Shown one piece after another: positions 1 to 6,326 of a stretch of 7,551 bases of DNA. A program made the position numbers and the translations under genes. The stretch comes from CAYYHA01 sp964471535 (GTDB taxonomy: Bacteria; Myxococcota; Myxococcia; SLRQ01): positions 1 to 7,551 of the forward strand of contig CAYYHA010000212.1 of NCBI GenBank assembly GCA_964471535.1. The letters run 5' to 3'. The number at the start of each line of letters is the position of its first letter. Positions within the stretch are counted from its first letter, which is position 1. The notes beneath the pieces are model-generated. The model had not been told where the DNA came from and made no database searches. It was given only the letters and a program-made list of their open reading frames with translations.

Positions 1-100
1 TCTTCTTCGCCGCGGTCTTCTTCGCCGCGGTCTTCTTCGCCGCGGTCTTCTTCGCTGCGGTCTTCTTCGCTGCGGTCTTCTTCACCGCGGTCTTCTTCGC
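1..100 (-). repeat. 15-bp tandem repeat encoding AAKKT units
   Basis: Six successive copies of a 15-bp unit (plus-strand TCTTCTTCGCCGCGG and near variants) fill bases 1-90, and a partial seventh copy follows to base 100. Copies differ at single positions (GCC, GCT or ACC in the middle). The unit is a multiple of three and lies in frame with the coding strand, so copy-number change would lengthen or shorten the basic tail without a frameshift. The array continues past the left edge, so its full copy number is unknown. Confidence 0.9.
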
Positions 101-184
101 GACCGCCGCGGACTGCGCCTCCGGCGCCTCGGCCGCAGGCGCGGCGTGCTCGACCTTGGATCCTAGGCTCTGTGCCTCTGACAT
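1..184 (-). CDS. Ala/Lys-rich protein with AAKKT pentapeptide repeats (N-terminal part, runs off the left edge)
   Basis: The minus-strand frame opens at ATG 184-182 and stays open to base 1, giving 61 codons of an incomplete protein. Residues 1 to about 27 are Ala/Glu-rich and mildly acidic (begins MSEAQSLGSKVEH). From about residue 28 the chain becomes a run of AAKKT units, with one AVKKT variant. A GGGGA stretch seven bases upstream could serve as ribosome binding site, with GAGGAG further out. Such basic Ala/Lys/Thr arrays occur in histone H1-like nucleoid proteins, extended HU proteins and tails of some phasins and DNA-binding enzymes. They bind DNA or other polyanions by charge and are unstructured. 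Here the array begins close to the N-terminus, so a folded domain may lie beyond the window. The exact family cannot be named from what is visible. Confidence 0.75.
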   Translation of the reverse strand, partial: MSEAQSLGSKVEHAAPAAEAPEAQSAAVAKKTAVKKTAAKKTAAKKTAAKKTAAKKTAAKK

Positions 185-384
185 CCCGTCATCCCCGCTC
201 TCCTCGGCGTCACCGCTTGCGCAGGAGCCGGGAGAGCCCGCTTGGTTCATCCGCCACGGCCGCCGATGGAATCCACACCTTGGAGGATGCCGAAAGGCGC
301 CTGACGGCTCTCTTGAGATGATCCGCCGTGGCAGCCCCGGTGGGACACACAGCGAATCGATCGCGTGTTCTTTCGATACCAACG

Positions 385-417
385 AAAAAGGGCGGTGGCA
401 AGGCGCTTTTGCGCCCT
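385..417 (-). terminator. Probable intrinsic terminator downstream of the GST-like gene
   Basis: Read on the minus strand, AGGGCG (417-412) can pair with CGCCCT (394-389), and the second arm runs into a TTTTT tract (389-385). A shorter competing hairpin, GGCGC-AAAA-GCGCC (415-402), lies inside it. It begins 16 bases past the stop codon of the GST-like gene and precedes the next minus-strand gene by about 200 bases. Position, stem and U-tract fit a rho-independent terminator that separates the two genes. Confidence 0.55.
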
Positions 418-433
418 CGAGCCCTCACCCTTT

Positions 434-1075
434 CTAACCCATGAGATTCGCAGTCATTTCCTGCCACTCGGCTCCGGCGTTGAGCACGAGCGCCGAGGAG
501 GGTCGTTCTCGCAGGCGGGCCTGGTAGGCAGCGATCGCAGGACGCCGCTCGAGGAGCTCGGCCGCCCCAGCGGCCTCCACGAGGCCTAGGAGGAACGGGG
601 CGAGCGCCGCATCGGCGAGGGTGTACTCACCGCCGACCGCCCAGGAGGCTTCTGTTTCGAGATCACCTTCCAAGAGGTCCAGCGCCACGGCGACCTCCCG
701 CAGCAGCTCGTCGAGCTCCGAGTCCGGTGCCCCCTCGGCGCGTGCCTCCTCGAGCTCTTGCAGGGCGGGCCCGAGATCGTTGTCCACGAGCGCCACGAGG
801 GTGCGCACCCGCGCCCGCTCCGCAGGAGAAGCGGGCATCAGCGCCCGATCCGGGTAGGCCTCGTCCAGGTACTCCATGATCACCGGCGCGTCGCGCAGGA
901 GCAGATCGCCATCCTCGAGGACGGGGATGCGGCCGGCCGGGTTCAGCTCGAGGAACCACGCCTCCTCCTCTTGCCCGGGCAGGACGATGTGACGCTCGAC
1001 GGCAAGCCCCTTCTCCTGCAGCACCAGCCGAACGCACTGACACCACGGGGAGCGCGGGTGGTCGTACAGACGCAC
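434..1075 (-). CDS. GST-superfamily protein, SspA-like
   Basis: This 213-residue protein has the usual length of a canonical GST. The N-terminal thioredoxin-like domain (about residues 1-78) opens directly with its first strand (MRLYDHPRSP). It contains W11-C-Q-C14 at the active-site loop and the NPAGRIPVL segment with the invariant cis-proline at P51. The following VIMEYLDEAYP segment (65-75) is typical of stringent-starvation-protein-A-like members. The helical C-terminal domain covers about 85-205 and includes YTLADAALAP (151-160), the GST N-capping region. The usual Glu-Ser pair that holds glutathione is Asp-Ala here (62-63), so classical glutathione conjugation is uncertain. SspA relatives bind RNA polymerase and lack transferase activity. 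The start is GTG at 1075, preceded by GTAGGT at a suitable distance. The gene is divergent from the M23 peptidase gene and is probably transcribed alone. The superfamily is certain; the function is not. Confidence 0.9.
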   Translation of the reverse strand: MRLYDHPRSPWCQCVRLVLQEKGLAVERHIVLPGQEEEAWFLELNPAGRIPVLEDGDLLLRDAPVIMEYLDEAYPDRALMPASPAERARVRTLVALVDNDLGPALQELEEARAEGAPDSELDELLREVAVALDLLEGDLETEASWAVGGEYTLADAALAPFLLGLVEAAGAAELLERRPAIAAYQARLRERPSSALVLNAGAEWQEMTANLMG

Positions 1076-1255
1076 GGGCGAAACCTACCCCATGCCCAAG
1101 GCGCACTCCACCCCTTGTCCTCGTTGAGGAGCTATGGGACCGGGGCCAGCGCTGGGCGTGGCCGCAGGCGGACCGGCGCCAGGAGCCCGGGGGGGGGCGC
1201 GGATCCACCCCGCGGAGGAGCGCGCAAATTCTTGGTCCTGGGGGGACTTTTCGAT

Positions 1256-1260
1256 AAGGA
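1256..1260 (+). promoter_or_regulatory. Ribosome binding site that fixes the start of the M23 peptidase gene
   Basis: AAGGA lies ten bases before ATG 1271. The reading frame is open far upstream (to 758), but that upstream part overlaps the GST-like gene and encodes no recognisable sequence. This site, together with the hydrophobic signal immediately after ATG 1271, decides the start. Confidence 0.6.
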
Positions 1261-1270
1261 CGGTTCGAGG

Positions 1271-2479
1271 ATGCCGGCTCGCATCGCCATCGCCCTGCTC
1301 TCCGCCTCCGCCGTCGTCACGGGCCTGGTGGCCTACCTGCCGCCCCTCTGGCAGGACGCAGCCGCGGCGGAGGCCAAGGCGGCGAACCCGCGCCCTGCGG
1401 CCCCGCGGGAGGTGCGTGAGCCCGACGCCGCAGCCGCTGGCGCAGGGGCGCAGAGGGCCGCCCCCTCCCGTGCGCGAGAAGGCGCGCCGCCCACCGCCAC
1501 GGTGCCAGGCGAGGCGCCGTCCGCGGCTACGGCGGACGGCCTGAACACGGCGCCGTCCGCGCCAGAGCCTCCCGTAAGAGCGGCGGCCGCCCCTCGGGAT
1601 CGCGACGAGGCACCCGTGCTGGCAGCCACGCAGGTGGCAGAGCGGGCACCTGGATCGTCGTCGAAGCTGCACTTCGTCGGCGCCAAGATCCGCGGCAGCC
1701 TCTATGCGACCCTGGCGAGACGACTGCCCCGATCCGTCGCGGATCCGCTGACCGCCGTGGTCGGTCGGGTGCTCGTTTGGTGGGTGCTCCCGCACCGAGA
1801 TCTCCGCCGGGGAGACGAGATCGCCGTGCTCTACGAGCTGCCCGACGGGGAGGAGCCCAGGGTGCACGCGGTGGTCTTCCACTCGACGCTGCGCGGGCGC
1901 ACCTTCCGGGCCTACCGTTTCCAGCCTGCGGGGGCGCCCTTCGCCCGCCTCTACGATGCCGGCGGCCGAGAGATCGAGCGGCGGCTCACGGACACGCCCA
2001 TTCGCGACTACGAGCAGATCACCAGCCTGCTCTACGACGGACGAGGTCACCAAGGGGTGGACTTCAAGGCCCCCATCGGCACCCCCGTCTACGCCCCCTT
2101 CGACGGGCGCATCGCCCGCGTGGACTGGCGCACCCGCCGCAACGGGCGCTGCCTCCACCTCCACGGCAACACCTTCGACGCCCTCTTTCTCCACTTGAGC
2201 CGGATGGCACCGGGCATCCGTCCGGGCCGGCGGGTGAAGAAGGGCGATCTCATCGCCTACTCGGGGAACACCGGCCACAGCACCGCGCCCCACCTCCACT
2301 ACCAGCTCATGAAGGGGCGGCAGGTGGTCGACCCCTTCACCGTGCAGGCCACCTACCGCGCGGCGCTCGAGGGGGAGGCGCTCGAGGCCTTCGAGGTCGA
2401 GCGGCGCCGCCTCGACGCCGAGCTGCGCGCCGAAGCCGAGGCCCTCGAGGTGCCGCTCTCGATGCCGCTGGCCCCTTGA
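1271..2479 (+). CDS. M23 (LytM/MepM-type) zinc metallopeptidase, membrane-anchored or exported
   Basis: This 402-residue protein probably cleaves cross-links in periplasmic peptidoglycan. Residues 4-24 are a hydrophobic segment acting as signal peptide or signal anchor. Residues 28-130 are a low-complexity Ala/Pro/Arg linker. From about 131 to 245 lies a folded region resembling the Csd3/MepM second N-terminal domain (LVWWVLPHRDLRRGDEIAVLYE). The M23 domain spans about 250-356. It has HQGVD (zinc ligands H260 and D264), H308 in FLHLS, and HLHY (H341 and ligand H343), so the catalytic set is complete. A charged, probably helical tail of about 40 residues follows. No separate OapA or LysM domain is visible. 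MepM-type enzymes make room for new murein strands during growth, and this assignment follows family membership. The gene is divergent from the GST-like gene and convergent with the dehydrogenase gene. Confidence 0.92.
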   Translation: MPARIAIALLSASAVVTGLVAYLPPLWQDAAAAEAKAANPRPAAPREVREPDAAAAGAGAQRAAPSRAREGAPPTATVPGEAPSAATADGLNTAPSAPEPPVRAAAAPRDRDEAPVLAATQVAERAPGSSSKLHFVGAKIRGSLYATLARRLPRSVADPLTAVVGRVLVWWVLPHRDLRRGDEIAVLYELPDGEEPRVHAVVFHSTLRGRTFRAYRFQPAGAPFARLYDAGGREIERRLTDTPIRDYEQITSLLYDGRGHQGVDFKAPIGTPVYAPFDGRIARVDWRTRRNGRCLHLHGNTFDALFLHLSRMAPGIRPGRRVKKGDLIAYSGNTGHSTAPHLHYQLMKGRQVVDPFTVQATYRAALEGEALEAFEVERRRLDAELRAEAEALEVPLSMPLAP

Positions 2480-2485
2480 GACCCG

Positions 2486-2503
2486 CAGGCGGGCCGGCGC
2501 CTG
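2486..2503. terminator. GC hairpin between convergent genes (weak terminator candidate)
   Basis: CAGGCG (2486-2491) and CGCCTG (2498-2503) form a perfect six-base stem around a six-base loop, starting seven bases after the peptidase stop codon. No T-tract follows on either strand. It could aid rho-dependent ending or shield 3' ends of the convergent messages, but GC-rich DNA makes such stems by chance. Confidence 0.25.
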
Positions 2504-2561
2504 GGCACCCACCGGCGCGGCGGCACCGCGCCCGCCCGCGGATCGAGCCCGAAGCCGCCCC

Positions 2562-3320
2562 CTAGCGCAGGCGCGCGGCGAGCAGATCGTAGAGGGTGCG
2601 CGGCAGGTGATAGGCCCCGCGCACGGCCGCGGCGAGTGGCGCCGGAAAGGTCACCACGGGCCGCCGCGCATCGATGCCCCGCGCCATCTCCCGCACCGCA
2701 TCGTCGAGCTCCATGAGGAAGGGCATGGGATGGCGATTCTTCGCCGTCAGCTCGGTCTTCACGAAGCCCGGGTAGATGCAGGTGACCGAGACCCCGGTCT
2801 TCCGCAGGTCCACGCGCAGGCTCTCGAGGAAGATGGAGAGGGCCGCCTTGCTGGCCGAGTAGGCGGCGCTCCCTGGAAGCCCGCGAAAGGCGGCGAGCGA
2901 GGAGATGCCGACGAGGTGGCCGCGGCCCCGCTCGACCATCTTTGGCAAAACTGCCGTCAGGGTGGCGAGGGCGCCGGAGACGTTCGTGTCCACCACCGGC
3001 TTGACGCGCTCCCAAGTGAGCTTATCTACAGGACATTGACCACCGATACCGGCATTGGCCACCACCAAGTCGAGCCCCCCACACTCCGCATCGATTTGGC
3101 GGATCTGGGTGACGGTTCGCTGGGTGTCGGTCACGTCCATGACCACGGGCACGATCTGCCCGGGAAGGTCCTGGGCGAGGGCGTCGAGGCGGTCTCGGCG
3201 GCGGCCGGTGGCGTAGACGGTGGTGCCGGCGCGGGCGTAGTGGCGGGCGAGCCCCTCACCGAGGCCGCTGGTGGCCCCGGTGATGAGGGCGGTTCGGTAG
3301 GGCGCGGCGTGCGGGGACAT
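2562..3320 (-). CDS. Classical short-chain dehydrogenase/reductase (SDR)
   Basis: This 252-residue protein has the length of a classical Rossmann-fold SDR, an NAD(P)-dependent oxidoreductase acting on an alcohol or carbonyl group. The dinucleotide-binding motif TGATSGLG is at 14-21, D62 in MDVTD faces the adenine region, and NAG is at 89-91. The catalytic tetrad N113, S141, Y154, K158 is complete (YSASK at 154-158), and YPGFVKTEL at about 173-181 matches the cofactor-closing segment. TGRRRDR after the second strand (38-44) is basic, which favours NADPH, as inference. The substrate cannot be read from sequence. The frame extends to GTG 3359, but the added residues do not resemble an SDR start. 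ATG 3320 puts the first beta strand at the normal distance, although its ribosome binding site is weak. The gene is divergent from the radical SAM gene by 78 bases. Confidence 0.9.
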   Translation of the reverse strand: MSPHAAPYRTALITGATSGLGEGLARHYARAGTTVYATGRRRDRLDALAQDLPGQIVPVVMDVTDTQRTVTQIRQIDAECGGLDLVVANAGIGGQCPVDKLTWERVKPVVDTNVSGALATLTAVLPKMVERGRGHLVGISSLAAFRGLPGSAAYSASKAALSIFLESLRVDLRKTGVSVTCIYPGFVKTELTAKNRHPMPFLMELDDAVREMARGIDARRPVVTFPAPLAAAVRGAYHLPRTLYDLLAARLR

Positions 3321-3341
3321 GGGGCCGGCTCTAGCACGACA

Positions 3342-3395
3342 CCCCACTTGGGGGAACACGGCCGCCTAGGGGCGGCACGAGGCGATTGAGAATCG
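3342..3395. promoter_or_regulatory. Three consecutive inverted repeats in the SDR/amrS divergent region
   Basis: Three dyads sit in the 78-base intergenic region: CCCCACTTGGGG (3342-3353), GCCGCC-TAGG-GGCGGC (3361-3376) and CGATT-GAG-AATCG (3383-3395). Their centres are about 21 and 20.5 bases apart. The last one ends three bases before the amrS start codon and could cover its ribosome binding region. They could be operator sites or 5' leader hairpins. The arms differ in sequence, so one regulator binding all three is not supported. Confidence 0.3.
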
Positions 3396-3398
3396 ACG

Positions 3399-4481
3399 AT
3401 GGAAGAACGAATCGAAGGTGTACCGACGAAGTACTGGCATCGGCTGTCCGACGGCCGCGTGCAGTGCGACGTGTGTCCGAGAGAGTGCAAGCTCCTTCCC
3501 GGCCAGCGGGGAATGTGCTTCGTCCGCGCCCGCGGCGAGGAGGACGAAGGCGTCGTCCTGACGACCTATGGGCGGGCCAGCGGCTTTTGCATCGACCCCA
3601 TCGAGAAGAAGCCGCTGAACCACTTCTTGCCCGGCACCCCAGTGCTCTCCTTTGGGACCGCCGGCTGCAACCTCGCCTGCAAGTTCTGCCAGAACTGGGA
3701 CATTTCGAAGAGCCGCGACATGGACACGCTTCAGCAGGAGGCGACGCCCGAGGCGATTGCGGTGGCGGCGGCGCGCACCGGCTGCCGGTCCATCGCCTTC
3801 ACCTACAACGACCCCGTGATCTTCATGGAGTACGCCATCGACTGCGCGAAGGCGGCACACGCGTTGGGTCTGAAGACGGTCGCCGTGACCGCTGGCTACA
3901 TCAACCCGGAGCCCCGGCAGGAGTTCTACCGGTACATGGACGCCGCCAACATCGACCTCAAGGGCTTCACGCAGGAGTTCTACAAGTACGTCTGCGCCGG
4001 GGATCTCGAGCCGGTCCTCGAGACGCTCGAGTACGTGGCCAACGAAACGGACACCTGGCTCGAGGTGACCACGCTGCTCATTCCAGGGAAGAACGATTCG
4101 GACGAGGAGATTCGCCGGCTCGCCGAATGGATGGTGGAGCACCTTGGACCCGACGTGCCCCTCCACTTCTCCGCCTTCCACCCGGACTTTCGCATGCTCG
4201 ACGTGCCCCCCACTCCGCCCGAGACCCTGACGCGGGCGCGGCGGATCGCCATGGACGCAGGTCTCCACTACGTCTACACGGGCAACGTGCACGACCCCGA
4301 GGGCGGGAGCACCTACTGCCCGACGTGCAAGACCCAAGTCATCGAACGCGACTGGTACGAGATCGGTGCCTGGCGCCTCGACGAGCACGGCGCCTGCCGC
4401 AACTGCGGCACCCGCATCGCCGGCGTCTTCGAGGCGCGCCCCGGAGACTGGGGCCGCCGCCGGGTGCCCCTCCGCCTCTAG
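3399..4481 (+). CDS. amrS: AmmeMemoRadiSam-type radical SAM enzyme
   Basis: This 360-residue cytoplasmic enzyme carries the radical SAM cluster motif C90-NLA-C94-KF-C97, which binds a 4Fe-4S cluster that cleaves S-adenosylmethionine to a 5'-deoxyadenosyl radical. Cysteines at 23, 26, 30 and 40 form the N-terminal motif seen in this family, and the DPIEKKPLNHFLPG segment (66-79) is diagnostic. The barrel continues through YNDP (136-139), TAGYINPEP (164-172), NIDLKGF (184-190) and LIPGKND (227-233). Paired cysteines C307/C310 and C333/C336 near the C-terminus resemble a zinc ribbon, also usual for the family. Relatives occur with AMMECR1-like AmrA and MEMO-like AmrB proteins; neither is in this window. 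The reaction is not established to my knowledge. ATG 3399 gives the expected N-terminus, with only a weak ribosome binding sequence. PflX-like activases are near relatives and the main alternative. Confidence 0.92.
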   Translation: MEERIEGVPTKYWHRLSDGRVQCDVCPRECKLLPGQRGMCFVRARGEEDEGVVLTTYGRASGFCIDPIEKKPLNHFLPGTPVLSFGTAGCNLACKFCQNWDISKSRDMDTLQQEATPEAIAVAAARTGCRSIAFTYNDPVIFMEYAIDCAKAAHALGLKTVAVTAGYINPEPRQEFYRYMDAANIDLKGFTQEFYKYVCAGDLEPVLETLEYVANETDTWLEVTTLLIPGKNDSDEEIRRLAEWMVEHLGPDVPLHFSAFHPDFRMLDVPPTPPETLTRARRIAMDAGLHYVYTGNVHDPEGGSTYCPTCKTQVIERDWYEIGAWRLDEHGACRNCGTRIAGVFEARPGDWGRRRVPLRL

Positions 4482-4813
4482 GCCCCCAGCGGCGCGCCCG
4501 CACCGCGCACGGGACCGGCCGGACGAAGCGACCGGACGAGGCGGGTGGGTCCCGGGCGCCCGACCGATGCGCCGCCCCCGACACCTGAACACTCGGTCCG
4601 TGGACTTCCCCGATCCGCCGTGTTAGGCGTGTCGCACGTCCTCCTGGCAGCCGGGACGCCTCGTTCGGCCCACGGTCGATGGTGTAGGTGGGGGGCGACC
4701 CGGTCGCCGGGAGGCTTTGTCGAGGGCGGGGGCCTCGGCGCCGCAGCAGGGCGGCGCACTCTGGCGGTAAGCCAACCCCCACTCGCCGGGCGACGCGGGA
4801 GCCCCGCGCCGTC
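4482..4813. other. Noncoding gap between convergent genes
   Basis: These 332 bases separate the 3' ends of amrS and the copper-monooxygenase gene. I see no convincing gene, tRNA or repeat family. A perfect hairpin, GGCGAC-CCG-GTCGCC, lies at 4694-4708 with no T-tract. Two copies of CCGGACGA occur at 4519-4526 and 4532-4539. Open frames here have compositional-shadow character and no ribosome binding site or recognisable protein sequence. Confidence 0.6.
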
Positions 4814-6265
4814 CTAGGGTGTCTTGGGCGTCGACACCAGGAAGACCCCGAGGCACATCTCGTCCTGCGTGCCGTCGCCCCAGGCCACGTCCCGCGGCTC
4901 GGGCTTCTCGCCGTCCACCAGCGGCTGATTGGCGGGGGAGTTGTCCCAGTGGCACTCCAGGTACAGCTCATCGCCGGGCTCGAAGCGCGCCTCTCGAGCC
5001 AGGGTGTAGCTGTCCTGCCAGTTGAAGTCCCATCGCGGGATGTCCAAGAGGCAGGTCTCGTCCGTCTCCTGACCGCCGTGGCGGATCGCCTGGTAGCCCC
5101 GGGTGCCCAGCTGGTGCATGTGATGACTCACCGAGAGGATCGCAAAGGGCTGACCGCTCTGGAGCACACCGCCGGTGATGAGGTCCATGTAGGGGGTCGG
5201 GTCGAAGGAGAAGCTGTGCATCACGTCCGGCTCGCCGGCGGGAATCTTCATGCCCTCACCCCCGGGCCAGCGGAAGTTCGTCCACCAGAGGATCGCAGCG
5301 GGACGCTCGATCTCATCGGGACCGGAAAGCTGCATTTCGATGCTGGAGAGATCCGGCTCCACCCCGTTGAGGGTGTTGTAGTGCACCTGCAGCACGATCA
5401 CCGATCCTGGGGGCACCTCGATGCCCACGCCCTCCGGAAGCACCTTGTCGGTCCCGCCCGGCGCCCACGCACCCAGGGTGAACATCTCCTCGTAGTCTCC
5501 CCCCGCATCGCCGAAGCAGGTGTAGCCGGGCCCCGGCTCCGCGGCGTCGAGGTCGTAGATGGCCTGCTTGCCCTTGGGGCGAAAACCAAACGCGATGACG
5601 TGGTGCACCACCTTTGGGTTGCCCGGCTTCACCCGAAAGCCGGTCACATACTTCGTCTCCGTCTCCGGCCAGTCGAGCACGAAGCAGTGGTAGTCGTCGG
5701 GGCTGCGCCTCGGCGTGTACGCATCCGGCATCGCCAGCGTCAGGTCGACGCGGTCCAGTGTGAGACCTTGGGAGAGCGCCGGAGGCGGCGTGTAGTCGGC
5801 GGGATCCCCCTCCTTCGCACCCTCGTCCACCCAGCGCTCGATGGTGGCGATCTCCTCCTCGCTCAGCCACTTCGGCGCCACGTACTCGTTGCACCCCGGC
5901 GCGGGCAGGTACGGCGGCATGGTGCGATCGACCACGACCCGGCGAATGGAGTCCTTCAGCGCCACCGCCTGCGCATAGGTGTCGAGGGCGAAGGGCGCAA
6001 TGTCGCCGTCGGCATGGCAGGAGGTGCACTTCGCCTCGAGGAGCGGCCGAACGTCCTTGTGGTAGGTCACCGCCTCGCCGCCACCGCCACCCCCGCCGCC
6101 TCCGCCGTTGGGTGCCCCGCACGCAACGAGGAGCGCGGCGCCCGCGGCGACAGCTGCCCCGCGCACCGTGTTTCCGAGGGGCCGGCGCCTCGCCGGCTGC
6201 CTCGGGGTCGACCGGCTCGGGCGGGATGGGGTCATCGGGTGCCTCTTCCTGCTGCTCCAGCGCAT
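4814..6265 (-). CDS. Lipoprotein fusing cytochrome c to a PHM-like type II copper monooxygenase
   Basis: This 483-residue exported protein has an Arg-rich start, a hydrophobic stretch and lipobox LVAC with acylated C49, followed by ten glycines. Gly after the Cys suggests outer-membrane location. Residues 66-155 are a monohaem cytochrome c: C80-TS-C83-H84 binds haem, and M116 in TMPPYLP is the likely axial ligand. Residues 165-483 match the peptidylglycine alpha-hydroxylating/dopamine beta-monooxygenase fold. All copper ligands are present. Cu(H): H221, H222 and H295 (QVHYN). Cu(M): H382 and H384 (HMHQLG) plus M470 (DEMC). Predicted disulfides, by alignment with rat PHM, are C194-C250 and C438-C471. 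Homologues hydroxylate carbon with O2 and external electrons; the haem domain may supply these electrons (inference). The substrate is unknown. ATG 6265 has GGAGG six bases upstream; ATG 6235, with GAGG, gives a shorter signal and is a real alternative. Confidence 0.88.
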   Translation of the reverse strand: MRWSSRKRHPMTPSRPSRSTPRQPARRRPLGNTVRGAAVAAGAALLVACGAPNGGGGGGGGGGEAVTYHKDVRPLLEAKCTSCHADGDIAPFALDTYAQAVALKDSIRRVVVDRTMPPYLPAPGCNEYVAPKWLSEEEIATIERWVDEGAKEGDPADYTPPPALSQGLTLDRVDLTLAMPDAYTPRRSPDDYHCFVLDWPETETKYVTGFRVKPGNPKVVHHVIAFGFRPKGKQAIYDLDAAEPGPGYTCFGDAGGDYEEMFTLGAWAPGGTDKVLPEGVGIEVPPGSVIVLQVHYNTLNGVEPDLSSIEMQLSGPDEIERPAAILWWTNFRWPGGEGMKIPAGEPDVMHSFSFDPTPYMDLITGGVLQSGQPFAILSVSHHMHQLGTRGYQAIRHGGQETDETCLLDIPRWDFNWQDSYTLAREARFEPGDELYLECHWDNSPANQPLVDGEKPEPRDVAWGDGTQDEMCLGVFLVSTPKTP

Positions 6266-6271
6266 GGCGTG

Positions 6272-6276
6272 CCTCC
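6272..6276 (-). promoter_or_regulatory. Shine-Dalgarno sequence for the cytochrome c-copper monooxygenase gene
   Basis: On the minus strand GGAGG (6276-6272) lies six bases before ATG 6265. This is the strongest ribosome binding site among the candidate starts at 6328, 6265 and 6235. The 6235 start has GAGG at equal distance, so the choice is favoured but not certain. Confidence 0.6.
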
Positions 6277-6326
6277 AAGGATTCGGGCGTTCCGAGGGCC
6301 GGCGCGGGCCCCTGTCGCCCAGGAAC

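Noticed and set aside
1..100. Repeat array considered as CRISPR
   Set aside because: The units are contiguous 15-mers with no spacers and are in frame as AAKKT codons.
253..332. GCCACGGC (253-260) and GCCGTGGC (325-332) as a long-range inverted repeat
   Set aside because: Eight-base arms separated by 64 bases are easily produced by chance in GC-rich DNA, and nothing nearby suggests a mobile element end.
156..437. Possible small plus-strand gene between the AAKKT gene and the GST-like gene
   Set aside because: It overlaps the start of the AAKKT gene and the terminator, has no ribosome binding site and no recognisable product.
1232..1258. TTGGTC / GATAAG as a sigma-70 promoter for the peptidase gene
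   Set aside because: The spacing is about 15 bases, the match is weak, and the -10 would overlap the ribosome binding site, leaving almost no leader.
758..1270. Upstream extension of the peptidase reading frame to ATG 758
   Set aside because: It overlaps the GST-like gene on the other strand, has no recognisable protein sequence, and would bury the hydrophobic signal segment. AAGGA and the signal support ATG 1271.
1085..2512. 475-codon minus-strand open frame opposite the M23 peptidase gene
   Set aside because: Antisense shadow; the plus strand carries the complete zinc-site motifs.
3366..4592. 408-codon minus-strand open frame opposite amrS
   Set aside because: It lies antisense to a well-supported radical SAM gene and its product has shadow composition with no family motif.
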